The translations under genes were made by a program, and so were the position numbers. The notes below the pieces were generated by a model. That model did no database searches and had not been told where the DNA came from. It saw only the letters and a program-made list of their open reading frames with translations. Positions 12,701 through 24,700 of a stretch of 64,000 nucleotides of DNA are shown here, piece after piece. This DNA is from Branchiostoma floridae (Eukaryota > Chordata > Leptocardii > Amphioxiformes > Branchiostomatidae): positions 1,824,701 through 1,888,700 of the forward strand of contig NC_049985.1 of the NCBI RefSeq assembly GCF_000003815.2, written 5' to 3'. How positions within the stretch are numbered: position 1 is the first letter of the stretch; each line of letters opens with the position of its first letter.

Positions 12701-15700
12701 CACTTAATTTGCATATCTAATGAGGAAAATCTGTATTTGCAGTGTTTCCTTTATAGAACCCAAATACATGTACATGCAATATATGTAGTTTGTGGCAGGT
12801 GGAACATTATCAGATACGAATTATGCAAGTAAGTCCTTAATTTGCATGATTAATGCAAAAGTGCCATAATTCATCGATGTGGTAAATGATTGGACAATCA
12901 ACATAGTGAACAGTGTAGGTTATTTACAGGTGTACTTAACTAAGCATAGATTATGCAAATGTGGAGGTCATTAAAATAATCAGACTATTTCATGGATATA
13001 TGACGTCTCCGAACTCTTGTTTTAACCAGTTTTAACCAGTGTTCAGAGTGTTTGGGGCTAATTTCTATAGTTTTGTATCAAAATGTTGGCTTTACTCCAG
13101 GGCTCTAGCCAGCTCGACATTTTTTTCCGTCAGCCAATTTGCATTGTCGCGAAAACACTATTCCAGGAGTTAGAGAGACTGAACTGAGACCTTGAAAAAC
13201 GGGTTTTAATGAGATTACCGTATGCGAAAGGGCACCGACACACATTGTCAACAATCATAACAATAGCAAAACAAACAGTGTGTGGCTTTTACGGCCGTGG
13301 ACAGCGTCCCCAAGCAGCCTGTAGCTTCCACCAAGGAGCTTTTATCAGATTTTTGTCCGTCAAAGTTGACGGATTGGTTTTAGAATTTTTCCGTCACACG
13401 CAGCAAATTTCCGTCAATTGACGGAAAAACGGACGCTGGCTAGAGCCCTGCTTTACTCTGTTAAGTTTGGCGCTCAAAATGCAGGAAAATGTGAGGGTTA
13501 TAAATCTAGATATTTCAAGAGGGAAGATGCCCCCAGAAACCCTCCAATACTCATTGCTTGAACCACTTGCCACGTAGCTTTGCTATGCTAATTATATATA
13601 AGGAGGGCAAGTCCAGGGCTCGAAATACCACCTGTATATGCAGGTTAGTGTAGGTAAAATAAAAGCTATGCAGGTATTTCTGGTGTCTACCTGCACCTAA
13701 CCTGCACTGGTCCATGTACTGGCTTTATATAACATGTTTCATGATGTGGACTTTTACTACATGTATAGTCCGGCGGCATAGCTGAAAAAATCATGCTAAT
13801 TGTGCACTTTAGTCTAAAAGCACCAAATTTGGCACACAGATAGTCAAACATGTTCTAAGCAAATCTAGATATGGAGGCATCTCAATTTCAGCCCAGGAGC
13901 ACTTTAGCAGCACTTTGAATTTAGAGCCCCGGGAAATGGAATACCCATTTTGGAGATTTTTTAGGGGGAGGGGCAAAAAACTAAACATCGTTGTTTCTTC
14001 TTTAAAATTCATAGGTTGGTAGAACTAGTCACTACAACCTCCGAAATATGTTTCCTTTTCCAATATTCAGCTTTGATAGAAAATTATTAGCCCTAAAATC
14101 GGATTTTTTTGGAGATTTTTTCATCAAAAATATATACTTTACTTTCCAATATCATGCATTTATTCACATTACCTATAGGGCCTTGCCTGATGATTTAGTC
14201 TTACTGTGGGTATCATACGCTGCATATCAAACTTTAAATGATCGAAATTCGTCAATGAAATCTGGAGATATGAATGTGTGAAGGATGACATGTCTGCCAG
14301 CTTGTAGTGACAATATCGTTGCTAGGGCCGTTGCTAAGGCTGTTGCTAGGGAGGTTTCAGATCGTACTCCACAACAAAACTAATACACAGAACGAACTTT
14401 TCTGCAGTATTTTGCTCTAAATACAACAGTAAAAGTATAAGGAATAGTCTAAAAATGTTCAACGTTTAGCAGATGCAGAAATATGTTTTTTATACGTTGT
14501 TTCTATCAGAATCATTAGCAAAACCGTTGCTAAGGCCGTTGCTAAGGGGGTACTCAGTCATGTTTCAAGCAAAGACCAACAGAGAGTCAAGTTCTCTGAC
14601 ACCTTATTTTGCTCCTGTCATATTGTAAATCACGCATAACTGTGAAAAATATTATAATTGATTGGAAATGTTAGTTTGGGCTCTACATGGGGGATATGAG
14701 GATACCTGAGAAGGAATTACTTTGATTTTGCACATTTGTATTTTAATTTTTGCTTATTTAGTACATACCTTACTAAATCACTGCATATATCTAGTATATA
14801 TGTCGTACACAATTATAAGGCTCTCCATGGGGGTTACCAGGACTCCACATAAGTGACACCGATTAATACCCAGGACACATGGATGCAGGATTACGTCATG
14901 GTAAGAAGCCACCGCTCTCGGTCTTTATCTAGAAACAAGAACATAACAAAGGTCAGAACAAGGCTATTCTGGAATGAATGCAATTTTGTACGTTTGTTGA
15001 TCAGGTTCTCTGACACATACATTTGCTCATGTCATCCTGATAGAAACGTGAGTATCTTGTTGACTTTTGTATAGATGGGTGCCTTCAAAAAATGGAATTG
15101 CACAGGAAAACCAAGCAAACTATGCTAAGGTCGGAAGGTTGGGGTCTGTCAAATTGGGTCATTCTTTGTATGTGTGACAATAATTAGATATGTAAAACTT
15201 TGAACAGCCATATGATTAAGACTGAAAATTACTAAAATTGCGATGGTTACCCTCATAGATTTGATGAAGATACTCTGATGAAGATACGAACGTAAGGTTA
15301 AACATTGTATTTACACATAGGAAATGGGTTCCCTACTTTTCCGGACCAAAAAGTGAGGACAGAGCATTGAATTTAAGAGAATGTACTAGGAGATTACTTG
15401 AACCACTAAACGTAGACTTTTAATCTCTTGAAAGTTTAGTCATTTCTAAGGCGCATTATCTCCCATGCTCCTCAGCACAGTGGAGGTAATGCACCCGGTG
15501 GATGGTGTTAAGATTTGTTAATGTTGCTGGAGAGAAGAATAATCAATCGCCGTATCAGGATCCTAATGCACTCGCAGCTAGCCAGCATCTTACAAAACAG
15601 TCTTCTTTGTAGCAGCTAGATAAGCAATTGGCTTTCGTAGTTATGGACAGATTTATCTATTGACTAATTCTTCTCATTAAAATACAAAGAGCAGATGACT

Positions 15701-18700
15701 TTTTTCGAACTGACACGTCGCTGAAATGCTTAATCACAAGGGAGACAATGGCAAGTATGGTTTGAATTGTTTTGTCCACATTTTCAATTGCCATCAGGGT
15801 TGGTCAGCTATCTGTGCCATTCTCCAAATTGTGCTTTAGACCATCAAGTTCGGGAATCATTCACTACCAAAAATGATTTGAATGATTGAATTGAATTAGG
15901 ACAGTAGTTACTGTGCTGATTTTGTCTCTGTCAGCATTTTGACTTCACAGACCCTCGGGCAGGTAAGGACATCTGCGACCATATTGTAGCATCGATGAAG
16001 TGTTCGCTTGTCGTCTGGCTTACGGTAACAGGGAAACAGCAAGGACAGAAGGTGAAGAGAGACAATTGATTTTCATGAATTAGCAGGAAAGACGCCTAGT
16101 TAAAAATGTACCCCCATCTAATAGATGTCGCAAAATAACGTCATCACTAAAGTTGTGCAAAATTTATAGCTTGCACTATTCGGCTAGGATTTTGCGAGTG
16201 TGAAAGACACAGACGGACAACCTGGCCCTGCTGGTCACCACAGACAACACACAGCCAGGCCAACATAACCCTAATACTGAACACCATACACACATAAACA
16301 GGCCAGGTTCGTTAACAAACTCAATCTATAGGAAATAACTGGTCGAATCATAATTGACACTCAAACACACAGAAAACAAATCAACCGACAGAAACCATAA
16401 TTACGTCACAGAGTATGTTACCTACGGTCACTCGTTATTGTTGATGCCTATCAAGTGTTAATTTTCTTATTGGTCTAAACTCCGGTCAACTGATTTTTTT
16501 TCAGGTCAGTTTTTCCCGTTTTTACCGGTACGATGTACCATACCCATCAATGCCAAGTAGTGTCTGTACCCTTATATAAGTGCCAACACCCCCACAGTCA
16601 CATTGTTATTACCCCCAGTAATGTCAGTTCTCACTGTAGTGTCCATATACCCACAGTAGTGTCTGATCTGTACCCTCAGTAGTGTCCTTACTCCCTGAAG
16701 TGTCTGATTTGTACACCCAGTAGTGTCCATACCCCCTGTAATGCCCATTGATTCTGTAGTGTCCGTTCCCCAGTAGTGTCCTTAGCCCCTGTAGTGTCTG
16801 ATGTGTACCCCAGTAGTGTCCTTATCCCCTTTAGTGTCTGATCTGTATACATGTACCCCAGTAGTGTCCGTACCTACTGTAATGCCCATTAATTCTATAG
16901 TGTCCGTTCCCTCAGTAGTGTCCTTAGCCCCTGTAGTGTCTGTACCCCCCGTTTTGTCCGGTCTCCCAGTAGTGTCCATTCCTCCTGCACTGTCTGATTT
17001 GTAGCCCCGTTTTGTGTGAGCTGTATGTTTTCTCGTATTATTTTACCCGCCCAAGAACAATACCAACATCCCAATAAATCCGACATTGAATTTTTTTTCC
17101 AAATCTACCCTCCGTGCAACAATGGACTCTTCCAAATATACCCCCCCATACTCAATGGACTCTTTCAAGTTACTCCTCTCTAATCCATAATGTGATAGCT
17201 ACATCCACACTGAATTTCAGGTCATTTGGTTTAAATACAAGGCACAGGAGCTCAAAATATACATTTTTGGTCTAAAAATGGCAAAAAATCACAAAATTAA
17301 CCATTATAAAGTAGTGTAGGCAAAAGGTATGAATAAAGTCCTGTTTATATATGTAAAAGGCATTCCGACACCAAATTTCAAGTCATTTGGTCTAATTACC
17401 AGGGAACAGGAGCCAAAAATGTACATTTTTGTCTAAAAATGGCAAAAAATCACAATATCAACCATTTTTAATTAAAGTATGCATAAGGCATGAATGCATT
17501 CCTGTGACCATATGTTATAGGCACGTCCATGCCAAATTTCAGGTCATTTGGATTGAAAACCTGGGCACAGAATTTGGTTTTCATACAAAGGCACAGGAGC
17601 CAATAATATACATTTTTAGTCTAAAAATAGCAAAAAATCCCCAAATTCAACAATTTTAGCAATCTCTACCACAACACAGAACGACATACTGTCCGCACTT
17701 GGCCTACACTACCTTCATACCAAATTTCAGGTCATTTGGTCGTAATACAAGGGCATAGGAGCCCAAAATATGCATTTTTTGGTCAAAAATTGCCAATAAT
17801 CCCAAAATAACACTTTTTTGAAGTGATATATGAAAAACGTGTTGATGGTATTCTGAGAACATATGTCCAATGCATCTCTATACCAAATTTCTGGTCAATA
17901 GGTTTTCATATAAGGACATAGGAGCCAAAAATATACATTTTTAGTCAAAAATAGCGAAATATACCAAAATATCTCATTATTGAAGTGTCGTATGCAAAAA
18001 GTGTTGATGACATCCTAAGGGCATATGTTCAATGCACGTCTGTGCCGAATTTTAGATCAGTAGGTTGTAATACCAGGACACTAAAGCCCAAAATATACAT
18101 TTTTGGTCTAAAAATGCCCAAAAAGTGCCATAAAATCAATTCTGGGCAGAACTTGAGATGCCTCCATATCTATTTCTGTTTAGAATACATTAAGCTGCAT
18201 GTGTGCCAAATTTGGTGCTTTTAGACAAATTTGCACAATTTTTCAGCTATGCCGCTGGACTAGTAGCTGCATTGACTGTTACTACCTATGGCTATGAAGT
18301 ATAAAAGAAATAATGGCCATGGTTTTTGAACAGATTTTAGTATGATCAATACTTTCTAAATTCTGAGTGGTGCAGGTAAAATTTCTCTGGTGCAGTTAAC
18401 TTTCAATGTTACCTGCACCAATGCAGGTATGCAAAAAAAAAGTGTTTCAAGTCCTGTAGTTCTTACCAGACTCCCACCTGGCCAAATAAGGGGACTTTGG
18501 CCAAGTTAGGAATAAAAGCCTAGTAGGAGTTAATTGGCCTAGGAGTGTTGGACGGCCTGGCCTTAGGTCGCAAACTGTACTCCTCGGTCATCTAACTCCT
18601 CTGGTGTGTTTTCTGTCTTATTTGGCCAATTACTACTATTTTTCCAGCGACCTGTGGTGCCTGGTAGGAGCTACTAAAGATGCCTCCAATGCTGTGAAAA

Positions 18701-21700
18701 AATCCTGTTGAGAATCCTGGAACTTTATCATGTTTCCGAAGCAAAACATTGTTATTGCTGACTTAGAATCATACATTATATTAAACTGGACCTCCTTTAG
18801 GTTTATGAAGGTCGACTGAACTTTACCCAACCAAGTTCAGTTTTCATTCACATTTGTCATTTACTGACGCAGAAGACCTTTCATGCTAAAATCCTTAAGG
18901 TTGGTTTTGACTTTTCTTTATAAACTCATTGGTTTAACTTGGATTGTCCAACAGACTGCTCTGCAGTCCGTAGATGTCTCTCAGGGTTTGCAGGTTTGGC
19001 TGTTGCCCTGGTCCTGATTGGATCGGTCATCGCAGGGATTCTCATGGTAAGTGTGGATTACGACCCATGGCCTTCAGAGCATATCAAAGGTGCACTCTCA
19101 CCGTACTTGCGTCCAGCATGCGTCACTGCGGGGTTTGTTCACTGTGTCACTGTTTTGTTATTTTCTGTTTGTTTTTTTTTTCAAAATAATTTAGATATTG
19201 TGTAATACATACAAATATGACTTGGAAGATGACAAAATACATAAAAAGTAAAAAAAAAATTGTTTCTTTATCTTTGAAATTCGTTGAGTATCTTTCGAAC
19301 CCTGCAGTGATGCCAGCATCACGCAAGTGCAGTGAGAGTTCATTTAAAGCTTGACATCTTTGGCCCTATTCACACTCCATATATCAATGCCTATCAATTC
19401 ACATGAAAGTGGTTTTAAACTCCAGAAGGGTCTGTGTTATTTTCCAAAAGATAAGTATAATTTTATGAATTCATAAACAGCAACCTTTTTGCAGAATTTC
19501 ACTTATGGTGAAAGTCCATTACGTGAGGTGTGTTTGTCAAACTTGCTAAACCCATGTAAACCCTACCCATGCATGCAGTCCTATATGTAGAGACTAGGGC
19601 TGGGTACCGGTACAGAAAATTCAGGTCCAGGTCTGGTTCAGGTCCAAAGGATCAGGTCCAGGTCCAGACCTGAACCTGGACCTGATTCAGTATGACTCAT
19701 ACCACTGGTCCATTTCACAACAAAGAAATCTGTTTGGTGGAGTATTAGACTTACACTGGCGTTTTAAAATCCTACAATGCTAACTGCACCTGTACGATTG
19801 GCTGTAAAACTTGGTAGAAATTACTATAAACTCTACTCTACTTCACTCTTGTTATTTTCTTCCACCTGCAAGCGCCAAAAGGTGTGAATGTCTGATAAAA
19901 TAATATGTTAATTTTCTAATCGGTCCAACATCCGGTCCACCGAATTTTTTCAGGTCCGGTTTTTCTGGACCGGTCCAATAAGAAAAAACGGTTTTGTACA
20001 GGTACACTGTACCGATACCCAGCCCTAGTAGAGACGCTTCTTTCATCGTGAATATTTTTGGCATAAATGAGGGGTGTTGTCCACACCAAGATGGTCAATT
20101 GGTCACAGTTTTTCTTGCTGTTTTTTTTACCAGGGAAGCCCAATGCACGATGTCAACAGTCTGAGTGCATTAAGTGTAATGGAAACAACTAGTACATGTA
20201 ATGCCACTGTAACTATCATCAGGGGCATTGATGTTAGTGCTACCAACCCACCCAACCTTGGTACCATCAAAAGTACCAACCCACCCACCATTGGGAGCAT
20301 CAAAGGTACCAACCCACCCACCGTTGGGAGCATCAAAGGTACCAACCCACCCACCGTTGGGAGCATCAAAGGCACCAACCCACCCACCGTTGGGAGCATC
20401 AAAAGTACCAACCCACCCACCCTTCATACCATCAAAGATACCAACCCACCCACCGTTGGGAGCATCAAAAGTACCAACCCACCCACCGTTGGGAGCATCA
20501 AAGGTACCAACCCACCCACCGTTGGGAGCAACAAAGGTACCAACCCACCCACCCTTGGGAGCATCAAAGGTACCAACCCACCCAACCTTCATAGCATCAA
20601 AGGTACCAACCCACTCACCATTGGGAGCATCAACCTTAAAGGCATTGATGGTACTAACCCACGTGTACCAATCCTTGGTACCAGCTCACCCATCCTTTGC
20701 AGCACCGGTGGTACCAGCCCATCCATTCAAGGTAAGATTGGCATTGAGATTTCTAAAAAGTGTTTGTTTCGTAGTTTGGACCCTTCTAGTGCCCAGTAAT
20801 ACATAGGTCAGCAAGCTGTAGCAAAGTATTTTTATATACAGGGAGGGGTTGCTAGTCCTTCCCCTCAAAAGTCTCAATTAAAATATGCACCCCAAGTCAT
20901 TGCGTAGAAGTCTTTGGTTAATCAAAGACTAAAATGTACTATACAATTTCTTTGCTTGAATTTGTAAAGTGTTTTGCACTAGAATTGCATCAGTCTACAA
21001 ACTTGTGACTTGCCTACCGCTAGATACGACATTGCTTGAAATGTTGTACACAAAAATAGCATGTACAGTTTTGTATCCTTCAAAACTGTAGAACCACCTT
21101 GCTCTATTTGAGGTACTTTTCCCATTTATCCGATGTGTAATATTCTCAAATAAAGTACATGTGTTTTGCAACAACTTGCAGCACCTTTTGAATGTTGAAA
21201 ACCGTCTTGAGATGCTTTGAGGGCACCTGGAAAAAATCTTGAGATCTTTTCAAAGAATCTTGAGACTTTATGAAAGATCTTGAGAAGGTCTCGATTTATC
21301 TCAAGACTACACTGTACATTGAAAGATCTCAAGATTTAGCACAAAATGGAAGGGTTATCGGAATTACCGGTCCGGTCCGGACCGCGGAATTACCGGTCCG
21401 GTCTGTTTAGGGGGCGGAAAAACCGGTCCGATCTGTTCTGCGTGTATCTACGCCCCTGGCAGGAAATAGCAGAATTGCAATTGGTATGCTGTGTTCCCGT
21501 ATATCACAACATGAAGCGCATTGATTGGATGCATGGGGTCCGCGTGCTAATGTCACTGTTTACGTCAGATCGATTGGCGACGGTTAACATAAACATTGCA
21601 CTGGTGGAGAGTTTGCCATGCCCGATACGCTGAACGGAACCTAAGAACTGATTAGCTGCCTTGATATTACGACAGTATGAATAGTAAGAATGCCGGTATT

Positions 21701-24700
21701 CTTCCAGTGACAGTAGTAAATCAACGTAAGGCCGGCTCCCGCTAGCGCGGTCTTTCAGGTTGCTAGCGGGGTGCCTTCTCATCCGCACAAAATTCTTCTC
21801 TTTTTTTTGGTGCGAAAATGTAATCCCCAACACCAGCTAGTTTTTTTTAGTTTTTTTTTTTTTTTATTTCTATTTTTATACTCTGTAATGAGAAAACTAT
21901 GTTGGATTGTGTTATCCATATCAGAAATTTTCTGCTTTCAAGCGGCGCACATTAGGTCGTTGACCCCGAAATACGCAACGTGCGCGGATAGGTCGTTGAC
22001 CCCGAAATACACAGCGTATACACGGTATTCAAAAGATGAATATTCTTAATATTACCGACCGCTCTCCACGTGATACCGCCCCGTAAATACGGCCGTAATT
22101 ACGATCGGAGTTACGGCGTGTACACGATTACGCTCATCGGAATCTACGGTGAAGCTTCCGTTCAGCGTATCAGTCATGGTAAACTTTCCACCAGTTCAAT
22201 GTTTATGTTAACCGTCGTCAATCGATCTGACGTGAACAGTGACATTAGCATGCAGACCCCCATACATCCAATCAGTGCGCTCCATGTTGTGATATACGGC
22301 AGCACACCGTACCATTTGCAATTCTGTTATTTACCGCCAGGAGGCGTAGCGACACGCAGAACAGGCCGGACTGGTTTTTCCACCCCCGGACCGGACCGGG
22401 TAATCCGCGGTCCGGACCGGACCGGTTTTTCCGATAACCCCAAAATGGAATTTATGGAATAAATCTTGAGATTTTTCTACTCTCAACGAGGCATGACGCT
22501 GGGGGCATTATGATCCATTGTGTACCAGAGAAGGTTTTCACAAAATATAGCATATGTAACTCGAAGCTGTCAACGTCCAGAAGCATTTGTCCAAAGTACT
22601 CTGCTAAGTCCAATAATAATCTGCTCCCTGTTTTTAATCAATTACATAACTTGAGGAAGCTTAAACCACTGCTGCAGGAACAGCCTGCGAACAGGAGATG
22701 ATGCAGCTGTCTTGCCCAGCAGACAAGTTGATTGTGATCGACGATGTCTTCTACGGACGGAGGAGCAAAAAGCACCCCAGCTGTAGCTGCAGCTGGCTTC
22801 CAGGGCGGTGTGACACCAAGTGTGGAACAAGCAAGTGCAGGTAAAAGCACCATAAACTGACCTAATCACATCTCTAGTACAGGGTTTTGCAAGTCACTTA
22901 TAATAGGTCTTAGGCCAGGGAATGACCCTTGCTCCTCTCCTTCAGGACCTGTCTGGAAAAAACAGACCTGAAAAAAAACAGTATCGACCATTCACAAGTT
23001 TTCACAGACAATTTTATTTTAGTGTCATTGGTGACACATCATGAAGTCACTTGAAAGTTAATCCGTGTTGGTAGAAGTCATTCTTGAACTAGTTTAACTG
23101 TAATATCCAACACAAAAATTGGACTCATTGTACACCGTTGTACCGATAGAACACATAACTCAGTAAGCAGTGGATCATAAGTTGCAGGAAGTCTAAGGCG
23201 CCCACCATCTCTGTTCAGGGATGGTTGTAAAGCTCTGTATAACGTGCCGTCATGGCAGCAGTGGATTGTTCATTCCTTGACAAAGACTGGTGCTGTTCAG
23301 TTGAAAATTTGGGTGAGTCCAATTTCTGTGTCAAAATGGTCCAAGATTGAAGTCATCTTGTAAATCTTCCATCCAGTAGCAGCCCAAACTCGGTCAGCCC
23401 TGATACCTTGGTGAGGCAGAAATGTCAGGCCTTGCAGCGCTGCAACATGGAAGTAACGATCACTATATTTGGTGACCCCTGTCCAAAAACCAAGAAGTAC
23501 CTGGAGGTGACATACCATTGTGAAGGTGCGCACCAGTCTCTACTTCTGGTCTTATTGACGCATTTTTAGCCGTGAGAAATTCCCTTTTAGCCTACCAAAG
23601 TGATCTCAAAAGTTAGATTGGTGAAAGCTTGTTTGTAACTGAAGAAATTAGCACGTAAAGTTTGGTAGCCTGTGTTTATAATAATGATTTGCTATACCTT
23701 TTTTTTTGACAAACTTGTTTTTTCCGCAAGCTTGCATAATTTTTTAGGCTCTTGGACGATGTTATCCATATAATCAAGTCAAATGGCCTAAAGTCTAAAC
23801 AGTCGAATGGTCATCTTTGAGCTGGGATTTACCTGCATTCGTATCTTAAGTCTAAAAAGTGGTGCCCTACTAACTGTTTTCCTTTGTTTCACCAGCAGAC
23901 AAGAAAGAGAGAGTCAGTATCCGACTACAAGGTGCCTACTATGCGACCGCAGGATGGCTGGCAGTGTCCTCCGATAACGAGATATTCTTGACTGAACCGG
24001 AACACAAGAGAATCCAAGTCTTCAGCATGAACGGTACTTCCCTTCGTAGGTTCTGTACAGGAGGCATGAAGCCGTGCGCTATAGCCACAGGACGCAACAA
24101 CTCCCTTTGGGTCGTTCTGCGCCGAAACACTGTAGCTCAGTACAGCAAAGAGGGCCACGTCCTTGCCAAGTACACATGCAAGGGATTTAGAATCTATGGG
24201 ATTGCAGTGGACAAGATTTCCGACAAAATCGTACTGACAATATCACGACTTTCTGGTGGAAGAAGGCAAGCGGAGGCCGTGTGGTTCCGGCCTGCTGAAA
24301 CACATGGGTCGCCAACATGTGACATGAGCAGGTTTGGGTCGATAGGAGGACGGAGGCTGCCGTCTGTCACAGTGGACAGGAAAGGAAGCATCTTCATTGC
24401 AGATACGGACAACGATCGTGTTCTCAAGTATGACAAGAACGGAGTCTTCCTCTCCAGTTTTGGAAGCGGGGGTACCGGGGCGGGGAAGCTTCTAAAGCCG
24501 TCGGGAGTCAGTGTGGATGGTTGGGGCCGTGTGATCGTGACTGATAATGGGAACCGGCGAGTGGAGATGTTCACAGCTGAGGGGGATCATGTCTGCACTG
24601 TTGCCTACGTCTGGAATCCATTACGAGGGGCAGCTTGTCGTGTCCAATTATGGATCTCTAACAATCTTGCCCAAAAATTAAGGCCACGTTTGCCTTCTTT

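Larger units (their letters stand above)
13614..18461. mobile_element. Large (4.8 kb) nonautonomous element with long subterminal inverted repeats
   Basis: The left tip CAGGGCTCGAAATACC and the right tip (reverse complement CAGGACTTGAAACAC) are related, both followed by repeated ACCTGCA/GCAGGT motifs. A second inverted pair lies inside: about 13765-13900 matches the reverse complement of about 18135-18265 (GGCATAGCTGAAAAA, CACCAAATTTGGCACACA, ATATGGAGGCATCTCAA). No transposase or other credible protein is found within. The interior holds two satellite-like arrays. No matching target duplication was found, so the outer ends are tentative. Confidence 0.55.

Noticed and set aside
16782..17004. 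Open frames of VVSVP-type or DTTG-type repeats
   Set aside because: They are products of the TAGTGTC minisatellite on each strand.
20127..20806. Alternative open frames in other frames and on the minus strand over the TNPP repeat
   Set aside because: A 33-bp repeat keeps all frames free of stops; only the frame that matches the splice phases of the neighbouring exons is credible.
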